Assembly (NCBI RefSeq): GCF_034190915.1
Contig: NW_026947496.1
Coordinates: 28,573,501 to 28,637,500, forward strand
Direction: 5' to 3'
Length of the DNA stretch: 64,000 nucleotides
From: Cavia porcellus
Taxonomy: Eukaryota; Chordata; Mammalia; Rodentia; Caviidae
Shown here: positions 14,107-27,010 of the stretch, piece by piece
How the letters are laid out: each line of letters starts with the position of its first letter
Position numbering within the stretch: the stretch's first letter is position 1
The notes under the pieces: model-generated
Seen by the model: only the letters and a program-made list of their open reading frames with translations
What the model was told of the DNA's origin: nothing
Databases searched by the model: none
Program-made: the position numbers and the translations under genes

Positions 14107-15076
14107 TGTTTCACAGATCTGCACTGGGAAGGCCCAAAGGTCAGCGGTGGAAGCTAGAAAGTCTGTGCCAGTGGGCTGAAGGATCTGTGCCAGGAGGCTG
14201 AGGGTTCTGCAGTGGAGCCAAAAAGTGATGCTCAAAATAAGGACCAGGGGTCCCCTGAAAAATAGCGCAGCCATCCTCAGCAACAAGGTCCTGAGCTTCT
14301 CTGATGATAACAGCTGAGTTCATACCAGGAAGGCCAGCATGACAAGCTCCTACAGGAGAACCAACAGCTCTAAGAGGACCAACTGCTTCAAACAACATTC
14401 ACTAGAAGAACTGTTTCCTCTCAGGGTCTCCTTTTATGCTGGCAACTTTCCTCAGGTGGCCCATCTCCATGCAGTACCAGTTCAGCTGGTGTTTAAGTTG
14501 ACCAACAGTTTTTAATGCACCACAGCTGCTTAGTTAATAGTGATCCAATAGGGAAACAATTCAGGTAGCAAGGGTCAATGGACAGAACAAACGCATTCTG
14601 GGAAAGAGATGGGTTCCAGATACTCTCACCTACCTGGGTGACTGATGCCTTATTGAACTTCATGGACTAGGTAGTGCTAATTATAGTATAATTCCAAATT
14701 ACTGTTTACTCCATAGGCTTGAGGGTCTGGCTTTTGGCATCTTCATCTGGAGACCTGGCCTTACTCAGATGCATTTACTGCCCCATTACTGATATCTTTA
14801 TATTTTTGTACTGATTTCCTTGAGGGTCCAGTTCCTCTCTGACTATATATTAATTTCTATCCAACTTAACTTGCCTATAAAAATTAGGAGCCTCAAAATT
14901 AAAAATGAGAGCTATCATACAGCAGCACATAACACAGTTTCATTTCTAGAGTCTTAGTCAATTTGGTTGACTGAAATTGAAAGTGAATGGCAGAAGATTA
15001 ACACCTAAATACTTATTGTAAAAGCTCACAACTTATAAAAGAATGTAAGAGTTCCAGAGAGATTGAACAAGTTATC

Positions 15077-15095
15077 TTTTGTTTGTTTGTTTGTT
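15077..15095. repeat. (TTTG)n microsatellite
   Basis: Four to five copies of TTTG, followed by CCCAGTACTGGCAGTGAACC, GGGCCTTGTGCATGCC and CTACCACTAAACTTCATTC. That flank (to about 15160) reads as a diverged minus-strand ID, so the tract is probably its tail. Confidence 0.6.
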
Positions 15096-15165
15096 TCCCA
15101 GTACTGGCAGTGAACCCAGGGCCTTGTGCATGCCAGGACTCTACCACTAAACTTCATTCTTAGAA
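15096..15165 (-). mobile_element. ID SINE, diverged, minus strand
   Basis: CCCAGTACTGGCAGTGAACC, GGGCCTTGTGCATGCCAGG and CTCTACCACTAAACTTCATT follow the reverse complement of an ID element. The (TTTG)n run to its left is the degenerate tail. Confidence 0.6.
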
Positions 15166-15234
15166 TACGAGAACCATCTTTTAGCATCTCTCCTACTTAC
15201 TAGAAGGAAGCAAAGTATTGTCATCTAACTTTAA

Positions 15235-15440
15235 AAAGACATTTATTTTAGACCAAGAATTCTATCCCCAACTGTTGTATTACTTAGATGTGAGGACAGA
15301 ATAAAAAAATTTTTTCCAGACATAAACTCAAATTTACCCCCACTTTTCCTGTCTGAAAAAAGTTACTTTAGGAAGTTCTTCAGATTGACAAAGAAAAAGA
15401 AGAAAGTATACAATAGTGAGGATAAATAAACTGTAATAGA
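15235..15440 (+). repeat. L1 LINE fragment, ORF2 3' end
   Basis: AGACCAAGAATTCTATCCCC, then TTTTTTCCAGACATAAACTC, then TTAGGAAGTTCTTCAGATTG follow the end of old mammalian L1 ORF2 in order. Frames are disrupted. It is interrupted shortly downstream by the ID at 15478. Confidence 0.52.
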
Positions 15441-15477
15441 AATGAAAGTTGAAAGAACATTTTAAAAATGCTCCTTT

Positions 15478-15573
15478 AGGCCAGGGATTTAGCTCAGCAG
15501 CATAAGCGCCTGCCTGGCAAGCATGAGGTTGTGAGTTTAATCCTCGGTACCACAAAAAATAAATAAATAAAAA
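15478..15573 (+). mobile_element. ID SINE, full length, with A tail
   Basis: AGGCCAGGGATTTAGCTCAG, CATAAGCGCCTGCCTGGCAA and GTGAGTTTAATCCTCGGTAC are the A box, stem and B box of an ID, followed by an A-rich AAATAAATAAAT tail. The 18-base direct repeat TTTTAAAAATGCTCCTTT (15460-15477) recurs at 15574-15591 with one change. Confidence 0.9.
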
Positions 15574-16208
15574 TTTTAAAAATGTTCCTTTGCAAATCTA
15601 CTTTGAGGTATAGGGGGAAGAGTCTTAGAATTATGTGTGTTTTCCTCTTAGGGCTCACAAATAAAATTGTGTTACTGTCAGAGCATTTAGAGTTTCATTA
15701 TCAACTTAGACATGAAGGGGAAACTTAATTATTGTTACATTATAGAATGTAGATATTCAACTTTTCATACTGAAGGGTAATGAAACTAAAGCTAGGAATT
15801 AAAGAGGAAGAAAATTGACTGGTAGGGGACTGGTAGGGGGAATGTGTTAAATTTTCAGTTTATGTTTCATGGAATCAACTGCTGTTTTCCATAATTGATA
15901 AATCAAGAATATTAGTGATGAATCTGTGAAGCCTCTAGAAGAATCAAATAAAGTGTTTATCTCTGAAGATTGAGAAGGAATGACTGCTAGTGAAATGCTT
16001 TGACCTTTTAGATCATTTTGGGTAGTTTGCACTGTTTTTTTGTTTTCAAATCTCTGTTTTGTTTTTATTTTGAGAGAATGAAAGATGCCTATAATAAAAA
16101 AGTTTAATATTCAAGTAGATAAACTCATAGGAACAGCAACTGCAAAGATAGGCCTAGAGACTTAAAAAAGGGTACTTCATCAAAATGTGAGTGATAGTTA
16201 CCCTAGGT

Positions 16209-16280
16209 CAGTGATGGCAAACCTTTTCAGTGATGCAGGCAGCACAGTGTAGCATGCGTTCCGTAGGCTTGCCACCACTG
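16209..16280. mobile_element. 72-bp hAT-like miniature element
   Basis: The ends CAGTGATGGCAAACCT (16209-16224) and AGGCTTGCCACCACTG (16265-16280) are inverted repeats agreeing at 14 of 16 bases. The element is flanked by CCCTAGGT (16201-16208) and CCCGAGGT (16281-16288), an 8-base target duplication with one change, the length typical of hAT transposons. There is no room for a gene. Confidence 0.72.
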
Positions 16281-16911
16281 CCCGAGGTAGTGTGATTTTT
16301 ATTCTCTGTGCTTCTCAGTATTGTCTGAATGTTTTACTGCCAACATGTATTATTTAAATTAGAAAAAGTAAAGCAGTATGTATTGAGAATAAAATATCCA
16401 TAAATTATTAATGAAGTCATTGAAGTTTTAAGAAAGAAAGCAGCATTTTGACTTAACAGGGCATTAAAAATTATTCAGAATTTCCAGCAAAGGGCTAATC
16501 TTTGCCTAGCACTTCTTGGTTTACTGGTTTTAGTGTTCAATATTCAAAAGCAATGAGAATGCTAAAATCTTGCATTGAAGCTTTCGTTTTGTGTTCCTTT
16601 TTAAGCTACCAAAATGCAGACTTCTTTTTTTTGCAGTCTTTCTAGATTTTTTCTCATTCAGAAGGAATCCTGCCAATCCAAAAAAATAAAAAAAGAGTAC
16701 TGCAGGAATCTTTAATGCTCATTCTTAGAAGTCAGTCAGTTTCATCTTCTCAATTGAAAGGAAATTGTACACAGGAGAGGGTGTGGGTATGTTTAATCCC
16801 GCATAGGTAACATCGTTCTGAATTATTTGAATCATTAGGTACCTACGTGGCCACCTTTTCACTTTGGGGAGTTCTTAGCCTTTTCTGATTAGCTATTTGC
16901 AGGCTTTTTAT

Positions 16912-17209
16912 TTTTTTTATTTAAAAGAAAAAAGAGAAAAAAAAGTAGAACAAAACAAAACAGTGTAAGGGTACAAGTAATACAGAACTACAAAAAAAAA
17001 AAAAAAACAGTAAGATATCACCAGTTAATAGATTACACGCTATCATCTTAGAAACCGTGTTTCAGGTCACAGGATCAAAGAATACAAAGTGAACATTCAA
17101 ACAGTGAGGCTGCAAATAGTTGTGTTCAGTAATCCAATAAAAAATATTAATATGGTCATCTATTTAACACACTTAAACACCCTTGCTGTTGTATCCTTTA
17201 GAGCACTTT
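16912..17209 (-). mobile_element. 5'-truncated L1 3' end
   Basis: A T-rich and then AAAACAAAACAGT-type A-rich region opens it on the + strand, so the element reads on the minus strand with its tail at left. The perfect 18-base duplication TATTTGCAGGCTTTTTAT flanks it at 16894-16911 and 17210-17227. Its 3' UTR-like text (TGTATTACTT...TTTTGTTTTG) resembles the larger copy at 23891-24571. Confidence 0.65.
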
Positions 17210-17702
17210 TATTTGCAGGCTTTTTATCACGTTAGTGGTTTAAGGGGAGATTTACCTGGGTGTGTTCTGAAATGCGAATACACCGTGTCCAGTGTGTCTG
17301 TCAATCCCATAGCCAGTCATTGGTCTCAAGCAACATCAACAAAAAAAGTTTGAATAATACATCTAAGTCTTATATCTATTCCTATGTTTGTTTTTGTCGG
17401 TTGATTTTAATTAGGAAAGACTTTTATAAGACTCTGTTCTCCCTCTGCCTCTTTATCTCATAAACCCTTTTAATTAGGACTTGGGAAGCTTTTCCCCAAA
17501 AAGCAAGGTAGTAAATAATTTAGGCTTCGTAGCCCAAAGTATCTCATGGTAGCTACTCGGCTATGATTATGTCATAGCAAAACAGTGGGTGCACCATGGG
17601 GGGTTGGTGAGCATGACTGTTTCCCTCAAAAGTTACCAATTGCTTTTTGTCAGGCTTCTTTTCTTAGCTTTCAAATCCCACCCTCTCCCCACCCAATAAA
17701 AA

Positions 17703-17862
17703 GAACATACTGGGTTTGGTGGCACATCTGTAATCCCAGCATTCAGGAAATTGAGGCAGAAGAATCTCCACAAGTTTCAGGCCATCGTAGGCTACATAGT
17801 GAGTTTAAGACCAGCTTGAACTACGTAGTGAGACCCTGTCTCAATCTCTCCCCCTCAAAAGA
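17703..17862 (+). mobile_element. B1 SINE with internal duplication
   Basis: GGTTTGGTGGCACATCTGTA, ATCCCAGCATTCAGGAAATT, GAGGCAGAAGAATCTCCACA and TGAGACCCTGTCTC are the 7SL-derived B1 landmarks. AGGCTACATAGTGAGTTTAA and GAACTACGTAGTGAGA show the internal duplication seen in rodent B1. It inserts in the sense of the gene. Confidence 0.85.
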
Positions 17863-19857
17863 ACTATTTTGTCAATGTGTTCTTTCATGAATGGATTTTC
17901 ATGCTTGAGGTTAGGACATCTTTGCCACCCCTCAGTTTGTAAGCTCATGAGACCTGGCCCCTGTCTCCATCTGTTTACTGAGATGTCTCAATGATCTCGT
18001 TGTCACCAAGACCAGCTGCCCTTTTTCTTATTTCCTTCCTTTGTATATAAGAGAGTCCTGCCTCAAAAAGTGCAGCAGAGGTTACCTGAGCATACATGCA
18101 AAGGCTTTAACTCCTCACTGAGGAATGCAAATGTTTGTTGCAGCTATTTTTCTCATTCAATCCCCAAAATTGTTGACAACCATGTCTTTCTCAAAATTCA
18201 CTTTTCCATTCCTGGACAGTGTCATTCCCCAAATCTCTCTTCCATCTTTCATGCCTGGCCTATCTTTTTATATACATCTTTCTTTACCATTCATCTTCCA
18301 AACATCTGTTTAGTGTTTCCTCCAGTTTTGTGCTTGGTCTAGTCAGCTTGTGTTTTAGCTTCCATTTAGGGATGATGCCTGTTCTCACCCCTAGTTTCTC
18401 TTTCTGGCTTGGAAGCAACTGAAGATGGCATTTATTGCTAACATTGTAATCGCTACACTTGGGCTCAACAACCCAGTATCCTAAGCAGTCAACAGTAGAT
18501 GTGAATTAGTTGTATGACATGGTCACCAAAGAAGCCAGCTTCACTTTCACCACGTTCATTGAGGTATACGTTTTACAGTGGGGAAGGTGATAGTCCTGCT
18601 CTATGTTCTGTCCTTTCCTTCTGTGTTATGATACATTTATTGAGGGCCTCTGCTTCATAGATTCCAAATGGGAGAGAGAATTCAGGGAAGGGTCCTGATT
18701 GGATGTGTTTGTGTCAAGGACCCTGAATTGTATCAGTTTGGAATGGTAAGAGGAATAAGGAGTGTGAAGCCTGAAGAAAAGATTAGGAAAGAGAAGATTG
18801 TCATGGAAGATACTATAACTGTCAGCATGTTCTCAAGAGGAAGGCAGGCACCTATAGGAGGCACATAGAAGGACAGAAAAAAGACTCAAAGTGAACAAGA
18901 CTGTGTTTGAGAAGGACAGAATCTCTTTGGAAGGGAATGAGTTTCTCAGAGGACTCAGTAGCTTTTCTGTGTTGCTTTGGATTTGGATGAAACAGGGAAG
19001 GGTTAGCTTAAAAGCCCTAATGTGTCACTCACCATGGGGTCGCTGGTTTGCTAGCCAAGAGATCTCAGCCCTCTACTTCACACTGGCCTGTATGGACATA
19101 ATTTATGAACTGATTGTCAAACTCTTTGATTTCCTGTTCATAAATTTTCACTTTGTATTCTGCATAATTATTTGGTGTCATCTAAAATCAATGATACTTT
19201 GACTTTGCCAGGCCTTGGCTTAGACATCTGAATGTGATCCATTTACCTGTGTGAAATTTCACCAAGTACATGCTCAGAGGATTCTTGAGATACGTGTCAT
19301 TTTTATTTTGTTTTAAGTTGCAGAACTAAGCTTTATGTGTCTGTTCAGTGTGGTTTGAAAATGCTACACTTGAGACCATTTTGATTGAGATCATTTACAC
19401 TCTATCTCCTTGGTGAGCACTGAATGCCACTGTCTCAGGAGTTGTTCGGAGTCTTTGTGGCTATTAAAGATCATTGATTTACAGCACTGCATTTACCTCT
19501 CGAGTCAGCCTTCTGTGCCCCCAAATGGCCTGCAGATCCTTTCTTAGTTTATGACTCATTTATCTCTTGAATTTAGGGTTCATTCTCAGTAAGATGTAAA
19601 TTAGGAATAACCAATATTGCTTTAGGAAGCACAGATCAATGTAATAGATGATTTAGGATTTGTACCAGTTAATATTTTTAAAAATGTGCAGTTACCTCTA
19701 ATACAGAGCATTGTGTGAAGTCCTGAAGTTGAGTTGGAGACAGAATGTCAGGTGGGAGCATTAGGCCAGTGTGTGCCTTACTATGCAGAAAAGTATTGGA
19801 GGAAAAACATGAGCCACACTAGATGTTCTTTTTCTTTGGACTTATTTGCTTTTTCTT

Positions 19858-20125
19858 TTATTAGTCCATTTCCCTTTACTATAGCAGAATGCGTAAGACT
19901 GGGTGAATTATTCAGAGTAGAAGCTCAGTTTGCTTTCATTTTAGGATGCTGGGAGAATGAGAGCATGAGACCAGGGGGGAGCTTTGTGCTGCTCCAGCTC
20001 AAGGTGGAAAGAGAAAGAGTGTGTGTGGAAGAGACAAACCCTGAATTGGCCTCTGTTTGTAACAGTCCACTCTCACAGTAACTCATCCATATGTGGGGCA
20101 TGGGAGAACTGACTCACCCAAGAAA
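19858..20125 (-). repeat. MaLR-type LTR fragment
   Basis: TTAGTCCATTTCCCTTTACT, ATAGCAGAATGCGTAAGACT and GGGTGAATTATTCAGAGTAG match the reverse complement of the 3' end of MST/THE1-like LTRs. Similarity declines to the right, where CACTCTCACAGTAACTCATC still fits. Confidence 0.55.
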
Positions 20126-20411
20126 GGCATTGGTTCAGGGCTTCCAGGATCCATTCGCTGCTATGAGTCAGTCCCCAGCTTCCCATCCTGCTGCACAAGG
20201 AGTCTTGGCAGGCACAAACCATATTCGAACCCAGCTGTTGGTGCTTCCCTGTAAAGGTACAGATACAGAAGAGTGCAGTCTAACACTCAGTTCTAGGTTT
20301 TGTACACTGTAATGGCCTACTGCTTCCTTAGGGTGTGTATTTAAATTCATGGTACAACTGGAAAAGATTCTCATGCAGTTATCCCAAGGAGACTTTATTG
20401 GAGTAGAAACT

Positions 20412-21145
20412 GTCCTATTTCCCCCAAAATAAGAACCAGTGTTATATTAATTTTTTGTTCCAAAAGATGCTGTAGGGCTTATTTTCAGAGGATGCCTTAT
20501 TTTTTCATGTACAACAATCTGCATTTGTTTATGTAGAAAAACTATATTAATTCAAATACAGTCATGTCATTTGCTGAAATACGTCATGACTCTCCAAGCC
20601 CTGAATGTCAGTTTGAATTACCTGTGACTCCACTTCCTGTAGAAATATAGGCTTCATCCTCTCATATCTAGCAATAGAGTTCTCCTTCAGTGAGCAGTTC
20701 TTATCCATGTTACCTGCTTATAGTACATAATTACCACACACAACATTGAATTATGAGGCTTCATGTTCCATTCATTATCAAATGTGCCCCTTATTCATGT
20801 GTCATGTCCTGATTGGTCATTCAGCAATAAGTCTGAATTCATCTGTTTATGTAAGCATTTGCCTCTCATCCAGAAGCACCCACTTGGGTATTTATAAATA
20901 TTTAATTATAATTTGTATTATCATGTATTTAAGTATGAATGTTAATAATATTAGCTTTTGTTTTTAATTGTACATCAATGTTATTTTATAATTCATTATG
21001 TCTGTCCTGTGCTGCCGTGGATGTACTAAATGCCTCTGTCTGGCTGATGATCTTAACTGTGTTTTATTTTGGAGTAGAGCTTATATTATAGGGATCCTCA
21101 AATGTCATGCTAGGGCTTACTTTCTGGTTAAGTCTAATCTGGGGT
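20412..21145. mobile_element. Candidate inverted-repeat DNA transposon
   Basis: The left end reads TTTCCCCCAAAATAAGAACC and on to AGGGCTTATTTTCAGAGG; the right end reads CTAGGGCTTACTTTCTGGTT and AAGTCTAATCTGGGG...GGGGGAA, an imperfect inverted counterpart. The words are those of a mammalian repeat with 'AAAATAAGACC' ends. The AT-rich middle has no transposase that I can see. Family not assigned; limits approximate. Confidence 0.45.
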
Positions 21146-21637
21146 GGGGGAAGTACAGTAGATGTTGTTAGCTTTATTATTACCTATGTCGATATAATAT
21201 GAGCTCCACTTGCATGTGTTTTGATGGCTCTTCATTTATGTAGAGCAATAGTGCATATGATCCCATTAATTTTAAAACTGTCCATTTGCAGAGGTTGTTT
21301 TGACTTCTGCAGCACTGAGACTGATTGGCCACTGGCATCATTTTGTCCTCATCTCAGTGGTTTCCCTAATACATATTTCATGTCTGGCCCTGTGTCTCAT
21401 ACTCACAGAGTGCACAATGAAAGTTATTGAAGGAGACTTACTGTGTAGCAAAATATCCCCAAGTAGCTAGCAGCTAAGTTTCGAATCATTAAGAAGGGCT
21501 CACATTTGCTCTTTATACTGTGCGTTTTAAGATAGGCAAAGGACAAAAATGCTTTAAATCTTTTCCTCTGGAGTTAATGTTGCCAGAAGTTTCTTGCATG
21601 AATACTTAAGTTAATTGGTTCTAAGTGTATTCTCTAA

Positions 21638-23584
<1,947 letters not shown>

Positions 23585-23890
23585 TAAACAATAGCACTTC
23601 AGGATACAGCTACCTGTGTTTTATAAAGGGCACTGTGTGTGTATGTGCATGTGTGTGCACAGGCACTTTCTGTGTCAGTGTGCAATTAGTAAAAATTGAA
23701 TATTATTTATTCCAGCTTTGTTTCTATGTTTTAGAATAACTTCTTATAAAATGAGTTCAAGTAAAATTTGATTTAATTTTTGAGGGTAAATATTTAGTGT
23801 CTTTAATACAGTTGATTTCTCATTAGAGGTCTCAAGAGATGTCTACCTTGAGGAAAGGAAAAAGCAATCTTTTGTTAATGAATTTGATTT

Positions 23891-24571
23891 TTTAAAAATT
23901 TTATTTTAAAGAGAATAAAACCAAACAAGACAGAATAAAACCAGTCAAAACAAAACTGAAAGTAATACAGGATTTCAAAGCAGGATTAATGGGAAATCAA
24001 CAATGTTTACCATAATTAATGCCTCTTGTTATTTTTAAAATTGCTGCCCATATCATGAGACATAATAATCTCAAGCACAATAGAGCACAATAAAAATAAT
24101 CAAAACAGAACCCTGAAGAAAACAAAACAATAAAAGAGAATAAACTTTTATTCAGTGAAAACAGTATTGGATCTCAAAAACAAAACAAAAGGAAATCCCC
24201 CAGAGTTGCTATACTACGTATTGCTGTCCTTTAAATCGATACTCAGACTACCAGCTTTAAGCCTGCAAAGTCAATCAAACAATGTAAAAATTAAGTTGTT
24301 TTTGTACCTCAGTTGCTATCAACTCGGCCTATGATTCTCTGAATCAGCCAGTTGCTTCAGAGGGTAGGGAGCTCTTCTTATCCATCAGCCCATGTGCCAG
24401 CTAGCTCATGGGAAAGGCAAACTGACTTCTTGTTTATCTTCCTGGCCCTGTATGGCTGCTGCTGGCTTCTTGTTTCTATTCCCAGCCACACAAGGCTGCT
24501 GCTGGCTCACAGGAAGGGTGAACTGGCTTCTTGTTTCTCCTCCCTGCCCTGCATGGACATTGCTGGCCTGT
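23891..24571 (-). mobile_element. L1 3' end with tandem-repeat 3' UTR
   Basis: Reading on the minus strand, a GC-richer block with tandem units is followed by a long A/T-rich 3' UTR and a tail near 23900. ATTTGATTT flanks it at 23882-23890 and 24572-24580, a possible 9-base duplication. The T/A-rich half resembles the copy at 16912-17209. ORF2 is not recognised, so truncation is deep. Confidence 0.5.
24406..24567. repeat. Tandem 40-base and 21-base units
   Basis: Three 40-base units begin TTCTTGTTT and end GCTGGC, at 24427-24466, 24467-24506 and 24528-24567. A 21-base word precedes the first (24406-24426, TCATGGGAAAGGCAAACTGA) and the third (24507-24527, TCACAGGAAGGGTGAACTGG). The order is 21-40-40-21-40. 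Confidence 0.75.
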
Positions 24572-25349
24572 ATTTGATTTCGAGTGTGGGAAGGTGATAG
24601 AGCCTATGCTTACAGTTTCTCGGTTTGGAGTCTGACACTAGGCAGTGAATTCACAGCAGTCTTTGAAAGACCCTTCAGGTGAAAGACTAGGAAAAATATG
24701 TAGAATGGAGTTGTAGGGCACTCAGAATAGCAAAGAGCTGTTCTAGGTGTACAGACTGAAAAAAAAAGGCTAAAAAACAATGGGTGATATTTTAGTGGTG
24801 AGGTGGTATAATCCAAGACCTATGTTTTCTTCAGGTAATTTCAAAGCATAAGTATACCAAAGGAATTTCACATTTAAAACATTTTCCTTATTTCTCGTCT
24901 GCCTTTCAAGGATGCCTTAAAAGCTCTTTGTCTGAATTTCTATAATTATCGGCTCTGTTTCCTTCCAAGAACACAACTGCTATACCTCAGGGATTTGATG
25001 TAAAACTCAGTTATAACTTCGCACTATTCCAGTTACTCATTTTGCAACTTAAGTTAATGATTGACAAAATATTTTGGATTTTAGAAGTTTACATCCCTGT
25101 CTTCCTTTAATAATATCAAGATGCTTGTGTGTCACCTTTATTTATGTGTGATTATTTTGAATTCACGATGAACTAAGATGGAGGTTGGTTGATGAGAAGT
25201 CCTGCCAGACCGTTTGTTATGAATAGCACTTGTGTCCTTCATGAAGGATTAAATACAGATAGTGGATAGTTTTTTATATATTTAAAATCAATTGTCACTT
25301 TATTTCTGACTATAAGAAGTGAAACTTTTCTTTCAGAAATGTTTTAGCA

Positions 25350-25850
25350 AGTATATATAATGTAAAAATCACCGGAAATCCCAGAGATTACATTACTACT
25401 ATTAATTTGGTGAATTTTCATGTATTGTGTGTCTTTACATACAATTTTACATTTATGTGGTTGTACAGTACTTATAGGTTAGTTTTATATTTGGTGCAGT
25501 GTTGTAAATGCAATTTTTTTTCTTAGTTTTTTTTCTTTTTGTATTGGGAATCAAACTCATGACCTTGTGCTTGCCAGGCAAGCACTTGTACATAAATGCA
25601 ATTCTAATAGTGATAAGTCATTATCATTTTTTGGTAGCCACATGGTATTCTGTTGTATGAATGTATCACCATAATTTATTTTCTAAATTTTGATAATTCT
25701 ATTAAAGAATATATAGGTTTGATTCTTTCATATGTTTGTATACTGCCCAGTGTTGCATTTGACCATTTTGCTACATACTCAGCAATACTAAATACAATAG
25801 ATAACACATATTTTTTAATGTAATGAGTTTTTCTTGTTTATAAAAATGTC
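25350..25850 (-). repeat. L1-like fragment with nested ID
   Basis: CACATGGTATTCTGTTGTAT, GAATGTATCACCATAATTTA and TTGCTACATACTC recall the antisense of old L1 3' ends ('TAGTATTCCATTGTATGGATGTACCATAATTTA'). The ID at 25516-25592 splits it. Confidence 0.42.
25516..25592 (-). mobile_element. ID SINE, 5'-truncated, minus strand
   Basis: T-rich tail, then GTATTGGGAATCAAACTCAT, GACCTTGTGC and TTGCCAGGCAAGCAC. The A box is missing. TAAATGCAATT duplicated at 25505-25515 and 25593-25603 marks the insertion. Confidence 0.8.
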
Positions 25851-26559
25851 TGTAATAATGTAGTATTAGACCAAGTAATTTAATTACCTACTAATATTTC
25901 TTGTGTTGCAAATTACTTGTTCACCTCCATTGCCTATTTTCTTTAAAAATATTTGTAATGATGTCTTGCATGGTGAGAGTTGACTGAGATTAAGTCAGCA
26001 TAAAACATTGCAGCAGGGCGTTTCCATTCAGTGGCTTTCCACTGTCCATTGTCATTCGGTCAGCCTGACCCACACAGTACCCTGTGCCCTTGATGTCTGT
26101 TTCCTTACTGCACAGCATGGGTGAAACTGAGTCTTCCTAGTTCTTGAGAGAACCTAGAAGGCAAGGAGTCAAAGTAAGAGGCATTTGAATTTGTAAAGAC
26201 TAGAGACAAATATATTTAGAACCACCTATTTTTAAAAATAGGCATTCCTAGCATCTTTATGGTGTGTGTTAACTTTTCTGACTCTGTTAAATGTCACCAG
26301 AGTTCTCAGTTTGTCACTCACTTGCTTATCTGCAAGGACCATAGCATAATTTTCTCACCTCTCACTTCCTCTCAGGTCCTGGCCCCCAGCTGACCTGTCC
26401 CTCCCTTCTCTATTTGCTTGTTGTTATTCTCAGTCCTTTTCAGTTTTCAGTTCCTTTCCTCTTGGGAACATCTGTCATGAATCATAGCAATTCCTCAATC
26501 CATGCATCTTAATGTAATGTTACTGTTTAATTTTCTTTTAACTGGTTACACAGTTCTCG

Positions 26560-27010
26560 ATACTCTCCATTGGCTATAGTCAGTTTATATCTTTTCTATT
26601 CTCTTCCAGTTTATGCAACAAATAGCCTTTCAGTGTTTATAAAATATGTCCCAATTTATAGTATAATGTTGCAGTGCATTTTGCTTATTCATCTTTATTT
26701 GTATATGTTTGCAATATATAATAAGTACATTCCTGTGGGGATGAGTACATAGACCTATTGATTGTGGATCCTTTTTCCTTTCCCTTTCCTCCCTCCTATT
26801 TTCTACCATCCCTGGAATATTCTTCCCATCTCCACGTAGTCTATCTCCCTGTTTCACAGCATGTATCTTTTATTTTTCTTTTTAAATTATTTGGGATTCT
26901 TATATAAGAGAAACCATATCATAGATGACCAGCTCCATTTTCCTGCAAATCACTGATCTTTCTCCTTCTTTGCAGTTAAATAGTACTCTATGGCTTTCTT
27001 AAAATTACAA
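26560..27010 (-). repeat. L1-like 3' fragment
   Basis: Near the right end CAGCTCCATTTTCCTGCAAA followed by AGTTAAATAGTACTCTATGG resembles the antisense of L1 copies ('CCATCCATGTTGCTGCAAATGAC...TGAATAGTATTCCATTG'). The left part is only AT- and pyrimidine-rich. Confidence 0.42.

Larger units (their letters stand above)
13570..14640 (-). repeat. Unidentified LTR-like unit, minus strand
   Basis: I cannot name this family. Read on the minus strand it has a TATA-like CATAAAAGG (complement of 14431-14438), then GC-richer sequence with three adjoining 42-43-base imperfect repeats (13980-14106), then a perfect 15-bp inverted repeat, then AATAAA (complement of 13675-13680). Promoter-like and poly(A)-like signals 750 bases apart, with no long frame, resemble a solo retroviral LTR. 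The string GACTGATG occurs at both suggested ends (13564-13571, 14640-14647), but TG...CA termini do not line up, so the borders are guesses. Confidence 0.4.

Noticed and set aside
13941..14201. 86-residue + frame with 14-residue repeats as a real gene
   Set aside because: It lies in an LTR-like unit, has no splice or promoter support on that strand, and overlaps open frames on the other strand. Kept only as a finding.
24352..24597. 81-residue + frame with repeated Leu/Cys-rich units
   Set aside because: It is produced by the 40-base tandem units in the antisense of an L1 3' UTR.
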